Assembly (NCBI RefSeq): GCF_025813715.1 | Contig: NZ_CP107532.1 | Span: forward strand, 3,798,001 to 3,862,000 | DNA length: 64,000 nt | Reading direction: 5' to 3' | Source: Methylobacterium sp. FF17 | GTDB taxonomy: Bacteria > Pseudomonadota > Alphaproteobacteria > Rhizobiales > Beijerinckiaceae | Shown: positions 17,094 to 27,697 of the stretch, one piece after another | Position numbering within the stretch: the first letter of the stretch is position 1 | How the letters are laid out: the number at the start of each line of letters is the position of its first letter | The notes under the pieces: generated by a model | The model's input: the letters and a program-made list of their open reading frames with translations, nothing else | What the model was told of the DNA's origin: nothing | Databases searched by the model: none | Made by a program: the position numbers and the translations under genes

Positions 17094-17996
17094 TCAGGTC
17101 CTGAGGACCAGGCAGGCGCCGCCGACCCCGCGGATGCGGCCGCACAGGGTGTCGGCGGCCTCGCGGCTCTGGGCCGGGATACGGATGCGGTAGAAGGCGC
17201 GGGTGCCCCGGCTGCGCAGGCGTGTGCCGATGATCATGGGGCGAACATCGCCGATGACGCTTGTGTAGAGCTTCCGTGTCCGCGCGAAGCTCTGCAGCGC
17301 CAAGGCTTTGGAGAAGTTCCCGGCGAGTTGGATGCCCCAGGGCGCCGCCGGTCCCTCGTTGCCGCCGAGGGCGAAGCGGTCGCCGCGCGACGGAATGCGC
17401 AGGGCCGCCGTCACCTGGAGGCAGGTCTTCCCGGCATCCGGCTTGGTGCCCGCCGGCTTCTCACCCGCTTCCCCGCCCTCGGGCATCTCGATCCCGGCGC
17501 CGGGGCGCCAGTCCTCGGCGGGCGCGCCCGTGATCGCGAGCACGTAGTTGCGGGTCTCCGAGGGCAGGCCCCCGGTTCCGGCGAGCCAGGACGAGACCCG
17601 GCCCGGCCCGCCATTGTAGGCCGCCGCCGCCAGACCGAGGTTGCCGAACTGCCGGTTGAGGTCCGCGAGCAGGTGGGCCGCATGCGGGATCGCCTGCTCG
17701 GGGTCGAACGGGTCCGCGAGTCCGCGCTCGCGGGCCGTGCCGGGCATGAACTGCGCGACCCCCTGCGCCCCCACGGGGCTCACGGCGCCGACCCGGAAGG
17801 CGCTCTCGCGCCAGATCAGCCGCGTCAGAAACGGGACGGGCAAACCGCGCGCCTTGGCCGATCCCTCGATCAACCGGCACAGGGCCTGCTCCACGGTCTC
17901 GGTCGCCCCCTCGGCGGCCGCGACAGCGCGCCCGGGCACGAGCAGCACCAGCAGCAGGACGAGGAGGGCGGGGAAGTCTCGAAGGAACGCGATCAC
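17094..17996 (-). CDS. Lytic transglycosylase, SLT domain, with C-terminal SPOR-like region
   Basis: 300 residues with an N-terminal signal peptide (ALLVLLLVLLVPGRAVA), so periplasmic. The soluble lytic transglycosylase domain covers about 35-165: the catalytic glutamate is in IWRESAFR, followed by PVGAQGVAQFMPGTA and AAAAYNGGPGRV, all family hallmarks. It cleaves peptidoglycan glycan strands to 1,6-anhydro ends. The C-terminal 90 residues (WGIQLAGNFSKALALQSFAR onward) look like a SPOR-type peptidoglycan-binding fold. The start codon is GTG with a weak ribosome site. It stands alone, 92 bp from the esterase gene. Confidence 0.9.
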   Translation of the reverse strand: MIAFLRDFPALLVLLLVLLVPGRAVAAAEGATETVEQALCRLIEGSAKARGLPVPFLTRLIWRESAFRVGAVSPVGAQGVAQFMPGTARERGLADPFDPEQAIPHAAHLLADLNRQFGNLGLAAAAYNGGPGRVSSWLAGTGGLPSETRNYVLAITGAPAEDWRPGAGIEMPEGGEAGEKPAGTKPDAGKTCLQVTAALRIPSRGDRFALGGNEGPAAPWGIQLAGNFSKALALQSFARTRKLYTSVIGDVRPMIIGTRLRSRGTRAFYRIRIPAQSREAADTLCGRIRGVGGACLVLRT

Positions 17997-18157
17997 TCGC
18001 CGGTTGTAGAGCGCCGCCGCCCGCGATCAATGATGTCGATCAAGGTCGGAGGCGTTGCGCGCGGCGACGACGGAGTTCGCCGTTCGCCGGCACCCACGCT
18101 ATAACCGACCGATAGAGCCTTTTACCCAACGTCAGCCCCGCTCCGAAACAGGCCTCG

Positions 18158-19780
<1,623 letters not shown>

Positions 19781-19791
19781 CGGAAAGAGCC

Positions 19792-21012
19792 ATGGCGCGC
19801 GCCCTCCTCATCGTACTCGATTCCGTCGGCATCGGCGGCGCGCCGGATGCCGAGGCTTACGGCGACGCCGGCGCCGACACCCTCGGCCACATCGCGCAGG
19901 CCTGCGCCGAGGGGCGCGGCGACCGTCCGGGCCTGCGCGCCGGCCCCCTGTCCCTGCCGAACCTCGCCGGCCTCGGCCTCGGGCTGGCGGCGCAGGGGGC
20001 GACCGGGCTGGTGCCGCCCGGGCTCGCGATCCGGCAGCCTCCGGACGGGGCCTATGGCCACGCGGTCGAGCAGGCCGCCGGCAAGGACACGCCCTCGGGT
20101 CACTGGGAGATCGCGGGCGTGCCCGTGCGCACGCCCTGGGGGTACTTCCCGGTCACGGTCCCGACCTTCCCGGTGGCCCTCACGGAAGCGCTGGTCGCGC
20201 AGGCCGGGCTCCCGGGGATCCTCGGGGATTGCCATGCGGCCGGCACCGCCATCATCGAGCGGCTCGGGGACGAGCACATCCGGACGGGGCGGCCGATCTG
20301 CTACACCTCCGCCGACAGCGTCTTCCAGATCGCCGCCCACGAGGACCATTTCGGCCTGGATCGACTCTACGCCACCTGCCGCATCGCCCGCGGCCTCTGC
20401 GACCCCTACCGGGTCGGACGGGTGATCGCCCGGCCCTTCGTCGGCGACGCGGGACACGGGTTCCGGCGCACCGCGAACCGCAAGGACTACGCCGTCGAGC
20501 CGCCGGGCCGCACGCTCCTCGATGTCCTGGCCGAGGCCGGGCGCGCGGTGGTCAGCGTCGGCAAGATCGGCGACATCTTCGCGCATCGCGCCACCGGCCG
20601 GGAGATCAAGCCGGCCGGTAACGCGGCCTGCCTGGACGCCGCCCTCGATGCCTTCGCGACCCTGTCCGACGGGGGCCTCGTCTTCCTCAACCTCGTGGAT
20701 TTCGACACCGAATACGGCCACCGGCGCGACGTCCCGGGCTATGCCGCCGAACTCGAAGCCTTCGACGCGCGGCTCCCCGGGATCCGGGCCGTCCTGCGGG
20801 CCGGCGACCTCTGCCTCATCACCGCCGATCACGGCAACGACCCGACCTGGACGGGCACGGAACACACGCGCGAGCAGGTGCCGGTCCTCGCCTTCGGCCC
20901 GGACCTCGCGTCCCGGTCGATCGGACGGCGCGAGAGCTTCGCGGATATCGGCGCGACGCTGGCCCGGCACCTCGGTCTGGCGCCCCTGGAGGCTGGGACG
21001 TCTTGGCTTTAG
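19792..21012 (+). CDS. deoB: Phosphopentomutase
   Basis: 406-residue cytosolic enzyme interconverting (deoxy)ribose 1-phosphate and 5-phosphate in nucleoside salvage. Alkaline-phosphatase-superfamily metal sites are intact: [12 protein letters not shown] at the N-terminus, [13 protein letters not shown] (about 98-110) with the phosphorylated threonine, and [19 protein letters not shown] near the C-terminus. Length matches DeoB. It starts 11 bp after the YejF-like gene and is followed 30 bp later by the DUF1192 gene. A link to peptide import is not evident; upp, another salvage gene, lies 3.4 kb downstream. Confidence 0.97.
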   Translation: MARALLIVLDSVGIGGAPDAEAYGDAGADTLGHIAQACAEGRGDRPGLRAGPLSLPNLAGLGLGLAAQGATGLVPPGLAIRQPPDGAYGHAVEQAAGKDTPSGHWEIAGVPVRTPWGYFPVTVPTFPVALTEALVAQAGLPGILGDCHAAGTAIIERLGDEHIRTGRPICYTSADSVFQIAAHEDHFGLDRLYATCRIARGLCDPYRVGRVIARPFVGDAGHGFRRTANRKDYAVEPPGRTLLDVLAEAGRAVVSVGKIGDIFAHRATGREIKPAGNAACLDAALDAFATLSDGGLVFLNLVDFDTEYGHRRDVPGYAAELEAFDARLPGIRAVLRAGDLCLITADHGNDPTWTGTEHTREQVPVLAFGPDLASRSIGRRESFADIGATLARHLGLAPLEAGTSWL

Positions 21013-21042
21013 TCCGGCGAACGCGATGGAAGGGAGGCGAAC

Positions 21043-21234
21043 ATGCGGGACGCAGATGAGGGCAGGGCGCGCGAGACGGTCTCGCACCGGGTCGGCGAGG
21101 TGCTGGACACCCTCTCGGTCGAGGAACTCGACGCGCGCATCGCCATCCTGAAGGCCGAGATCGCTCGGATCGAGGCGGCACGCGCGGCCAAGACGGAAGC
21201 CCTCGCGCGGGCCGGATCGATCTTTCGCTTCTGA
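21043..21234 (+). CDS. DUF1192 family small protein
   Basis: 63-residue protein. The core VSHRVGEVLDTLSVEELDARIAILKAEIARIEAAR matches the alphaproteobacterial DUF1192 family, a short helical, probably coiled-coil protein whose function is unknown. The ATG at 21043 has a strong ribosome site (GGGAGGCGA). It is separated from deoB by 30 bp. A GC-rich inverted repeat (21244-21267) follows its stop and may end the operon. Confidence 0.88.
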   Translation: MRDADEGRARETVSHRVGEVLDTLSVEELDARIAILKAEIARIEAARAAKTEALARAGSIFRF

Positions 21235-21493
21235 TACCGGCACCCGCCGATCGATAACGGTCGGCGGAGGGTCGCCGCCGCGCGGGCCGACTCCGATGCG
21301 TCGGGCTCATCAAGGCCCGGTCGAGGGGATTTCCGACGACGGGCAGTGTTCACGTTTTCGAAAGCGGTCGAGCACCGCGGCGCTGCGTGAGACGCCTACG
21401 CAAAGATCCGGAAACAATTTCCCCCAAATAGAGGATGCTACTGTTCAGTCGGTGCGCTCTCATGTCGCTCTCACGTTACTTGAGGGAGCGATC

Positions 21494-21727
21494 ATGCAGT
21501 CTAGGTGGACGATGGCCCCGTGGATGCGTCGGCGGATTGCACGCTACGTTCAGCGCGGCACCAGTGACCGGGTCATCGCTTGCCTCGTGGCACCGGCCGG
21601 CGCGCCGACCCCGCAGGACACGCCCGGCATACCGGCCTGGCAGAACGGTCAAGCCGACCTGTCCAACGTCATCCTGTTTCGCGCGCTGGGCAACCGCACC
21701 GCGCGGCCGGGTTCGAGACCGCACTGA
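21494..21727 (+). CDS. Small hypothetical protein, basic N-terminus
   Basis: Proposed 77-residue protein from the ATG at 21494, preceded by GAGGGAGCGATC (good ribosome site). The N-terminus MQSRWTMAPWMRRRIARYV is basic and tryptophan-rich; the rest has no motif I recognise. The upstream 250 bp are less GC-rich than the surroundings and could hold a promoter. Convergent with the LuxR-type gene, 7 bp between stops. Not certain to be expressed. Confidence 0.45.
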   Translation: MQSRWTMAPWMRRRIARYVQRGTSDRVIACLVAPAGAPTPQDTPGIPAWQNGQADLSNVILFRALGNRTARPGSRPH

Positions 21728-21734
21728 GGCCTCC

Positions 21735-22853
21735 TCACTGGATCAGGCTGAAGCCTGAGATCAGGCGTGCCAGGTCGACCTGACGCGTGACGCCGGTCTT
21801 GGCGAAGATCGCCTTCACCTGACTGCGGATCGTCGCCAAGCTGACGTTCTGCTGCGCGGCGAGGATCGCGATGGTGGCACCGTCGGCGATTCCCCGGGCG
21901 ATGCGAGCCTCGGCGGCGGTCAGGTCGAACAGGCCAGACAGCAGGGCGGTACCGGGAACGGGCCGCGGCATCACCGGCGTCGCCACCATCAGCATCGTCC
22001 CCCCGCCGAACACATCCTGGGCCGCGCCCCGCATGGGCAGGAGGTGCACGACGAGGGCCGGGTTCTCCGCATCGGCCGGAACCGGGATGGAGCGGGCGGC
22101 CCGGCCGGCACGGCCCGCGATCGCGTCCGCCAGCAGGGCATCGGCACCGGGATGGGACAGGATGATCCGCTCGCGCTGGTCGCGGACCACCCGGGGCACG
22201 AGGCCGGCGAACCCGGCATTGCGGTATTGCAAGCGGCCGGCGCCCGAGAGGATCGCGGCCGGAAGCCCTAGCATCTCCAGGGCCTGGACGGAGGCGTGGG
22301 CCCGCTCCAGCTTGAGCCGGGCCGAGAGCAGGGCGGCCCGACCGAGATGCGGTCGCAGCGCGTCGAGGGCGCGACTGGCCTCGCGCGGCACCGGCCCGTC
22401 CGCGAAGCGCCGCTCGATGCTGAAGATGAGCGTATCCCCGGTGGAGAGCGGAAACGCGGTGGCCGTGCCCCAGCCGAGGCCACGCGGGCGCAGGAAGTTC
22501 TGGATCAAGGCGTCTCGGGCGAGTTCGTCCGGCGTATAGACGTCCTGCTCGGTGATGAAGCCCGCGTGTCGCGCGCCCAGGAGCTTGGCGGTGCGCTGGC
22601 CCTGGCTGCCCCACCCGCCCGACGCGAAATCGGCCATGACCTGATCGAGGCTCGCCGAGTTGATCCAGCGATAGGCCATCAGATCCGCCGCAATGAGGAC
22701 CGAACCTTGGGCGCCAGCAATCTCCGCGAGGTGATCGAGCACGGAAGGCCAGAGTTCCGGCAACACCGCCGCCTCGTAGATTAGATCCGTCAGCGTCTCG
22801 TTATCATCATTGATGTTGTTCCCGTCCACGGCATTTGATCCCAGGCCGAACAT
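21735..22853 (-). CDS. LuxR-type (helix-turn-helix) transcriptional regulator
   Basis: 372 residues. The C-terminal 65 residues form a LuxR/GerE-type helix-turn-helix: FDLTAAEARIARGIADGATI, then QNVSLATIRSQVKAIFAKTG. The N-terminal 300 residues contain a PAS-like middle part (AILSGAGRLQYRNAGFAGLV) but no acyl-homoserine-lactone-binding motif that I recognise, and no receiver domain, so the signal is unknown. The start at 22853 opens into an AT-rich 216-bp gap shared with the divergent TetR gene. The first 30 codons are unusually AT-rich compared with the rest of the gene. Confidence 0.88.
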   Translation of the reverse strand: MFGLGSNAVDGNNINDDNETLTDLIYEAAVLPELWPSVLDHLAEIAGAQGSVLIAADLMAYRWINSASLDQVMADFASGGWGSQGQRTAKLLGARHAGFITEQDVYTPDELARDALIQNFLRPRGLGWGTATAFPLSTGDTLIFSIERRFADGPVPREASRALDALRPHLGRAALLSARLKLERAHASVQALEMLGLPAAILSGAGRLQYRNAGFAGLVPRVVRDQRERIILSHPGADALLADAIAGRAGRAARSIPVPADAENPALVVHLLPMRGAAQDVFGGGTMLMVATPVMPRPVPGTALLSGLFDLTAAEARIARGIADGATIAILAAQQNVSLATIRSQVKAIFAKTGVTRQVDLARLISGFSLIQ

Positions 22854-23069
22854 CTTATCGTCTCGTCAGTATATTGATCCTTATATTGACATCCGACACA
22901 AGGCCATCACCCGGGATAATTCGGCAATCGTTTCACCATCACGCCTCCGTGATTGCAGCAGAGGCATCTGTTCCGGTACGCGACGGCGCTCGAAACCCTT
23001 GCTCATCGTGCTAGGGAGGGGGCGATTGGAACCCCTCGCGCCCGGTCGAGCGAGGGTGGGGAGAGTGGC

Positions 23070-23705
23070 GTGCGACATTGGCGCGAGGGGCCGGAAGACC
23101 GGCGCAGCTACCATCACGGCAACTTGAAGGAGGCGCTGATCGAAGCGGCGCGCCGCTTCATCGCCGAGCGCGGCATCGGCGGCTTCACCCTTGTGGACGC
23201 CGCACGCCTGGTCGGGGTAACCCCGGCCGCCCTCTACCGGCATTTCCGCGGCCGGGAGGCGCTCCTCGAGGAGGTGGCGGGACGTGGCTTCGCCGATCTC
23301 GCCGAACGCCTCGCCCGGGCCCTCGGTGCGCGCGGGACCCCGCTGGAGCGGTTCACCCGGATGGGCGAGGCCTACCTCGCCTTCGCGGAGGAGGAACCCG
23401 GCTACTATGCGGCCATCTTCGAGACGCGGGGTCTCGCCGCCCCGCCGAACGCGGCGCCCGGCGAGCGCCCGAGCCCCTTCGATCTCCTCGTGGACGCCCT
23501 GCAATCGACCTTTCCCGAAGGGTTCGGCGGCGTGGCGCCGCGCTTCATCGCCCTGGAGGTCTGGGCGCTGTCGCACGGCCTCGCGACCCTTTCGGCCTCG
23601 GGGCACCTGCCGAAGGGGGCGGGCATGCCGGACAAGTACGAACTGCTCCGCGCGGGGGTGCTCGCCCTCGTCCACGGGGCTGGAGGTGCGCGGGAGCGGC
23701 CGTAA
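23070..23705 (+). CDS. TetR/AcrR-family transcriptional regulator
   Basis: About 211 residues from a GTG at 23070 that has GGGGAG eight bases upstream; a TTG-started frame reaches back to 22953 but adds a region with no TetR similarity. The helix-turn-helix is clear: HHGNLKEALIEAARRFIAER, then FTLVDAARLVGVTPAALYRHF. The ligand-binding half includes YLAFAEEEPGYYAAIFETRG, the WHG-type TetR C-terminal domain. Likely a repressor; possible targets are the neighbouring LuxR-type gene or the downstream DUF2852 gene, where a dyad lies at 23751-23767. Confidence 0.9.
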   Translation: MRHWREGPEDRRSYHHGNLKEALIEAARRFIAERGIGGFTLVDAARLVGVTPAALYRHFRGREALLEEVAGRGFADLAERLARALGARGTPLERFTRMGEAYLAFAEEEPGYYAAIFETRGLAAPPNAAPGERPSPFDLLVDALQSTFPEGFGGVAPRFIALEVWALSHGLATLSASGHLPKGAGMPDKYELLRAGVLALVHGAGGARERP

Positions 23706-23750
23706 CACGGACACGGACCGGCCCCTTGAAAGCCGGGCCGCGCATCCGCA

Positions 23751-23767
23751 TGTGAATGTCGTTCACA
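23751..23767. promoter_or_regulatory. Inverted repeat TGTGAA-N5-TTCACA upstream of the DUF2852 gene
   Basis: Perfect 6-bp arms separated by five bases, 21 bp before the GTG at 23788. The arms resemble CRP/FNR-type half sites but with a spacer one base longer than the E. coli CRP consensus. It could equally be the operator of the TetR-type regulator encoded just upstream. No experimental support. Confidence 0.4.
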
Positions 23768-23787
23768 TTTACATCGGAGCCGTAGCC

Positions 23788-24246
23788 GTGAGCTTCTCCT
23801 CGACATCCCCCTTCGCCACCGGGAAGGCCTGCCGCAGCGGCCCCTTCCCACGCCGGTCCGTCGAGATCGGCGCGATCGTCGTCGCGTTCATCTACTGGTG
23901 GCCGCTGGCCGCCGCCTACGTGGCCTGGAAGGTCGCGGGCTATCCCGCCCTGTCCGAACTGCGTGGCTTTGCCGGTCGCGGCCTGTCCTGGAACTCGGGA
24001 GCGGCGCGTTCGCGCTTCGCCGCCGCGTTCGACGCCGCCAATGGCGGCGGCGTCACCGGCAACCGCGCCTTCGACGAGTACCGCCGCAGCGAACTCGACC
24101 GGCTCGACGCCCAGCGCCGCGCCCTCCAGGAGGAGAGCCGCGCCTTCGCCGAGTTCGTGGAGGAGCTGAAGCGGGCCAAGGACCGCGAGCAGTTCGACGC
24201 CTTCATGCAGAAGCGCCGCGCCGCCGACACCACCCGCTCGGTCTGA
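23788..24246 (+). CDS. DUF2852 family membrane protein
   Basis: 152 residues from a GTG at 23788 with CGGAG eight bases upstream. One strong transmembrane segment, [24 protein letters not shown], is followed by a soluble helical C-terminus; [20 protein letters not shown] and [18 protein letters not shown] are the signature of DUF2852, an alphaproteobacterial family of unknown function. The C-terminus is probably a coiled coil. It ends in a good rho-independent terminator (24271-24306). Confidence 0.85.
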   Translation: MSFSSTSPFATGKACRSGPFPRRSVEIGAIVVAFIYWWPLAAAYVAWKVAGYPALSELRGFAGRGLSWNSGAARSRFAAAFDAANGGGVTGNRAFDEYRRSELDRLDAQRRALQEESRAFAEFVEELKRAKDREQFDAFMQKRRAADTTRSV

Positions 24247-24270
24247 TCGAGCGCGTCCGGCAGGATCGAG

Positions 24271-24306
24271 AGGGCTTCCGGCGCTTGAGCCGGGAGCCCT
24301 TTTTCG
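24271..24306 (+). terminator. Rho-independent terminator after the DUF2852 gene
   Basis: Stem AGGGCTTCCGGC / GCCGGGAGCCCT with one G-T wobble and a six-base loop, directly followed by TTTT. It lies 24 bp after the stop at 24246 and before upp. Confidence 0.85.
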
Positions 24307-24425
24307 TGGACGGGCGGCACGCTGCGCCCTCGCTCGCGGCCGGGCGATGCTCTAGGAATTTCCCTTCGGTCACGCCTCGGTTTCCCCCGCCCAGGAACGG
24401 ACCTCGGTTTCAGGGAGATCCAGCG

Positions 24426-25064
24426 ATGCAGGCAGCGGCGAGCGTCCGGGTGGTGGACCACCCCCTCGTGCAGCACAAGTTGACGCTCCTGCGCCAGCGC
24501 GAGCGCTCGACCAAGGGCTTCCGCCAGATCCTCAACGAGATCGGCATGCTGCTCGCCTACGAGGTCACCCGCGACCTGCCCCTGGAGAGCGTGACCATCG
24601 AGACGCCGATCCAGGCGATGGAGGCGCCCCAGATCGCCGGCAAGAAGCTGGTCCTGGCGCCGATCCTGCGCGCGGGCGTCGGCTTCCTCGACGGCATGCT
24701 CTCCCTGGTACCCTCGGCCCGCGTGGCGCATGTGGGCCTCTACCGCGATCCCGAGACGCTGGAGGCGGTGGAATACTACTTCAAGGCGCCCTCCGACCTC
24801 GTGGACCGCACGGTCCTCGTCCTCGACCCCATGCTGGCGACCGCGAACTCGGCGGTGGCGGCGATCAACCTCCTGAAGCAGCGCGGCGCCCAGGATTTGC
24901 GCTTCGTCTGCCTGCTCGCCGCCCCGGAGGGCATCGCCCGGCTCCAGGCCGCCCATCCGGACGTGCCGGTCTGGACCGCCGCCATCGACAGCCACCTCAA
25001 CGACCACGGCTACATCGTGCCGGGCCTGGGCGACGCCGGCGACCGGATGTACGGCACCCGCTGA
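24426..25064 (+). CDS. upp: Uracil phosphoribosyltransferase
   Basis: 212-residue cytosolic pyrimidine-salvage enzyme that makes UMP from uracil and PRPP. The PRPP-binding loop [17 protein letters not shown] (about 126-142) is diagnostic, as are [14 protein letters not shown] and the C-terminal uracil-binding [16 protein letters not shown]. The ATG at 24426 follows CAGGGAG. The frame is open far upstream without similarity. Monocistronic in appearance, 179 bp after DUF2852 and 100 bp before the oxidoreductase. Confidence 0.97.
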   Translation: MQAAASVRVVDHPLVQHKLTLLRQRERSTKGFRQILNEIGMLLAYEVTRDLPLESVTIETPIQAMEAPQIAGKKLVLAPILRAGVGFLDGMLSLVPSARVAHVGLYRDPETLEAVEYYFKAPSDLVDRTVLVLDPMLATANSAVAAINLLKQRGAQDLRFVCLLAAPEGIARLQAAHPDVPVWTAAIDSHLNDHGYIVPGLGDAGDRMYGTR

Positions 25065-25164
25065 TCCGCCTCGCGGAGCGAGCACACCGTCCGACCTTGC
25101 CGACGGATCTTGCCAAGCGGCGGTCGACCCGCCCATGTGCTCCAAAACCCTGGAGGAGCGCACG

Positions 25165-26175
25165 ATGACAGCCAGCCTGCCCGAGACCATGCGACAGATC
25201 CGATTCAACGGAGCCGGCGGGGCGGACGTGCTCGCCCTGGAGACCGTGCCGCTGCCGAAGGCGGCCCCCGGACAGGTCCTGATCGAGGTGGTCGCGGCCG
25301 GGATCAACCGGCCCGACATCCAGCAGCGGGAGGGCAAGTACCCGCCGCCGAAGGGCGCCACCGAGATTCCCGGCCTCGAAGTGGCCGGACGCATCGTCGC
25401 GCTGGGCGAGGGCACGACGGGCTTCGCGCCGGGCGATGAGGTCTGCGCCCTGACGATCAGCGGCGGCTATGCCGAGTTCGCCGTCGCCGAGGTGGGGCAA
25501 TGCCTGCCGAAACCCCGCTCCCTGTCGCTGATCGAGGCCGGGGGCCTGCCGGAGAACTATTTCACGGTCTACAGCACGGTGATCGAGCGCGGGCGCCTGA
25601 AGGCCGGCGAGACTTTCCTGGTCCATGGCGGGTCGAGCGGCATCGGCTCCACCGCGATCCAGATCGCCAAGCACCACGGCGCCCGCGTCTTCGCCACCGC
25701 CGGCTCGGCCGAGAAGTGCGACTTCTGCCGTGAACTCGGGGCGGATGCGGCGATCAACTACCGCGAGGCGGACTTCGTCGAGGTCGTGAAGGGCCTCACC
25801 GACGGGAACGGCGTCGACGTCATCCTCGACATGGTCGGGGCCCCCTACCTCGCCAAGAACCTCTCGGCCCTCGCCATCGAGGGACGTCTCGTGCAGATCG
25901 CCTTCATGCAGGGCTACAAGGTCGATGCCTTCAGCATGACCCCGATCATGATGAAGCGCCTCACCTTCACGGGCGCGACCCTGCGCGCCCGGCCCAAGCC
26001 CGAGAAGGCCGCCATCGCGCAGGGGCTCGCCCGAGACGTCTGGCCCCTGCTCGAAGCCGGGACGATCCGCCCGATCATCCACGCGACCTTCCCGTTGGAG
26101 GAAGCGCGCCGGGCGCACGAACTGATGGAATCGAGCGCCCATCTCGGCAAGATCATGCTCACCACGGGGCGCTGA
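25165..26175 (+). CDS. NAD(P)H quinone oxidoreductase, PIG3 family (zinc-independent MDR)
   Basis: 336 residues. The ATG at 25165 has a strong GGAGGAG site. Sequence features of the PIG3/QOR branch of medium-chain reductases: GINRPDIQQREGKYPPP near residue 50, GLEVAGRIVALG, and the NADPH-binding VHGGSSGIGSTAIQIAKHHGA (about 148-168). No zinc-ligand cysteines are present, consistent with this branch. Expected to reduce quinones or enones with NADPH in the cytosol; the natural substrate is unknown. It is followed by a 24-bp hairpin (26241-26264) before the next gene. Confidence 0.9.
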   Translation: MTASLPETMRQIRFNGAGGADVLALETVPLPKAAPGQVLIEVVAAGINRPDIQQREGKYPPPKGATEIPGLEVAGRIVALGEGTTGFAPGDEVCALTISGGYAEFAVAEVGQCLPKPRSLSLIEAGGLPENYFTVYSTVIERGRLKAGETFLVHGGSSGIGSTAIQIAKHHGARVFATAGSAEKCDFCRELGADAAINYREADFVEVVKGLTDGNGVDVILDMVGAPYLAKNLSALAIEGRLVQIAFMQGYKVDAFSMTPIMMKRLTFTGATLRARPKPEKAAIAQGLARDVWPLLEAGTIRPIIHATFPLEEARRAHELMESSAHLGKIMLTTGR

Positions 26176-26240
26176 GCGTCATCCCCGCGAGCCCTTCTGG
26201 AACTCCGCTCTCGACCGTCGCGTTTCAGACCCGAGCATCA

Positions 26241-26264
26241 TGCCGGAGCGCTCTCGCTCCGGCA
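26241..26264. terminator. Perfect 10-bp hairpin between the quinone reductase and a small membrane protein gene
   Basis: TGCCGGAGCG, loop CTCT, CGCTCCGGCA. No T-run follows, so termination is possible but not assured; it could also be an RNA-stability element. Confidence 0.5.
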
Positions 26265-26302
26265 GCATCGCCGGTCGCCGAGACCGGTCAAGCGAGGATC
26301 GA

Positions 26303-26605
26303 ATGGCGGACAATCTACACGGTCAGGAAGCCCGGCAGGGCAAGCGCGGCAAGCCGGTTCTCTACGTCCTCATCGCCAGCCTGGTCCTGCTCGCCATCGC
26401 CATCACCGGGCTGATGACCTGGCAGGGTGCGAACTCGCCCAAGGACTATGCCAGCCAGAGCCAGGATGCGTCCCGCAAGGAAGTGACGGGTTCGGTCTCG
26501 GGCAAGTCGAACGCGACGTCGACGTCCAACACCGGCGGCACGCCGGCCGAGAACCCGGCCTACCCGGCGCCGGCCCAGCCCTCGGCCAACGGCAACAAGC
26601 AGTAA
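26303..26605 (+). CDS. Small single-pass membrane hypothetical protein
   Basis: 100 residues from the ATG at 26303 (GAGG five bases upstream). A basic N-terminus (QGKRGK) is followed by one transmembrane segment PVLYVLIASLVLLAIAITGLM and then a polar periplasmic tail rich in Ser, Thr, Asn, Pro and Ala. No known family. The composition suggests an exposed, unstructured tail. Convergent with hbd, 29 bp between stops. Confidence 0.7.
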   Translation: MADNLHGQEARQGKRGKPVLYVLIASLVLLAIAITGLMTWQGANSPKDYASQSQDASRKEVTGSVSGKSNATSTSNTGGTPAENPAYPAPAQPSANGNKQ

Positions 26606-26634
26606 GTCGAACGCATCACCCGTGTCGCCCCGCC

Positions 26635-27516
26635 TCAGCGGGTCGGCACGGGGGTTTCGCCGCGATAATCGTAGAAGCCGCGCTTGGACTTGCGTCCGAG
26701 CCAGCCGGCCTCGACGTACTTCACGAGCAGCGGGCAGGGGCGGTACTTCGAATCCGCCAAGCCCTCATAGAGCACCTGCATCACCGACAGGCAGGTATCG
26801 AGGCCGATGAAGTCGGCGAGTTGCAGCGGGCCCATCGGATGGTTCGCGCCGAGCCGCATGGCCGTGTCGATGGATTCCACCGAGCCGACGCCCTCGTAGA
26901 GCGTGTAGATCGCCTCGTTGATCATCGGCAGCAGGATGCGGTTGACGATGAAGGCCGGGAAATCCTCCGACATTGTCGAGATCTTGCCGAGCTTGGCGAT
27001 GAACGCCTTGGCCGATTCGTAGGTCGGATCCTCGGTGGCGATGCCCCGGATCAGCTCCACGAGCTGCATCACCGGAACGGGATTCATGAAGTGGATGCCG
27101 ATGAAGCGCTCCGGCCGGTCCGTCGAAGCGGCCAGGCGCGTGATCGAGATCGACGAGGTGTTGGTGGCGATCAGCGCATCCGGCTTCAGGGACGCGCAGA
27201 GCGTGCTGAAGATCTGGCGCTTGGTCGATTCGTCCTCGGTCGCGGCTTCGATCACGAGATCGCACGGCGCGAGGTCGTCGAAGCTCTCAGCCCCCACGAT
27301 GCGGGCGACCGCCGCGCGGCGCTGATCGTCTCCGATCGTCCCCTTGGAGACCTGCCGGGCAAGATTGCCGTCGATGGTGGCGAGACCGCTATGGATGCGG
27401 CCGGGGTCGCGGTCGTTCAGGCGGACGTCGAGACCCGCCATCGCGCACACATGGGCGATGCCGCTGCCCATCTGGCCGGCGCCGATGATGCCGACCGTTC
27501 TGATATCGATGCCCAT
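26635..27516 (-). CDS. hbd: 3-hydroxybutyryl-CoA dehydrogenase
   Basis: 293 residues. The Rossmann motif VGIIGAGQMGSGIAHVCA lies at about 8-25, the catalytic histidine is in GIHFMNPVPVMQLVE, and the C-terminal dimer domain has MGPLQLADFIGLDT. It oxidises or reduces 3-hydroxyacyl-CoA with NAD(P); in methylotrophs this type of enzyme serves the ethylmalonyl-CoA and polyhydroxybutyrate routes. I chose the ATG at 27516; a GTG at 27531 is an alternative. It is 181 bp after etfA on the same strand, a common alphaproteobacterial neighbourhood, with an inverted repeat (27659-27682) in the gap. Confidence 0.95.
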   Translation of the reverse strand: MGIDIRTVGIIGAGQMGSGIAHVCAMAGLDVRLNDRDPGRIHSGLATIDGNLARQVSKGTIGDDQRRAAVARIVGAESFDDLAPCDLVIEAATEDESTKRQIFSTLCASLKPDALIATNTSSISITRLAASTDRPERFIGIHFMNPVPVMQLVELIRGIATEDPTYESAKAFIAKLGKISTMSEDFPAFIVNRILLPMINEAIYTLYEGVGSVESIDTAMRLGANHPMGPLQLADFIGLDTCLSVMQVLYEGLADSKYRPCPLLVKYVEAGWLGRKSKRGFYDYRGETPVPTR

Positions 27517-27658
27517 CGCCTGCACTCGCACCCCTCGGACGTGACATGACCGGCGGCCGGACCCCCGTCCGGCCTCCTCGGACGCCCGCGTCGCTTATAA
27601 CGTTGCGCGGCGGCGGTCTCCTAGAGCAATTCCATGCCGGGACGCCGCCGTCTTGAGG

Positions 27659-27682
27659 CCGGCCCCGGCGTGCCGGGACCGG
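27659..27682. terminator. GC-rich inverted repeat between etfA and hbd
   Basis: Arms CCGGCCCCGG and CCGGGACCGG (one wobble) with a CGTG loop, 15 bp beyond the etfA stop. No T-run on the minus strand, so its role as a terminator is uncertain. Confidence 0.4.
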
Positions 27683-27697
27683 CTGACATAAATCGCT

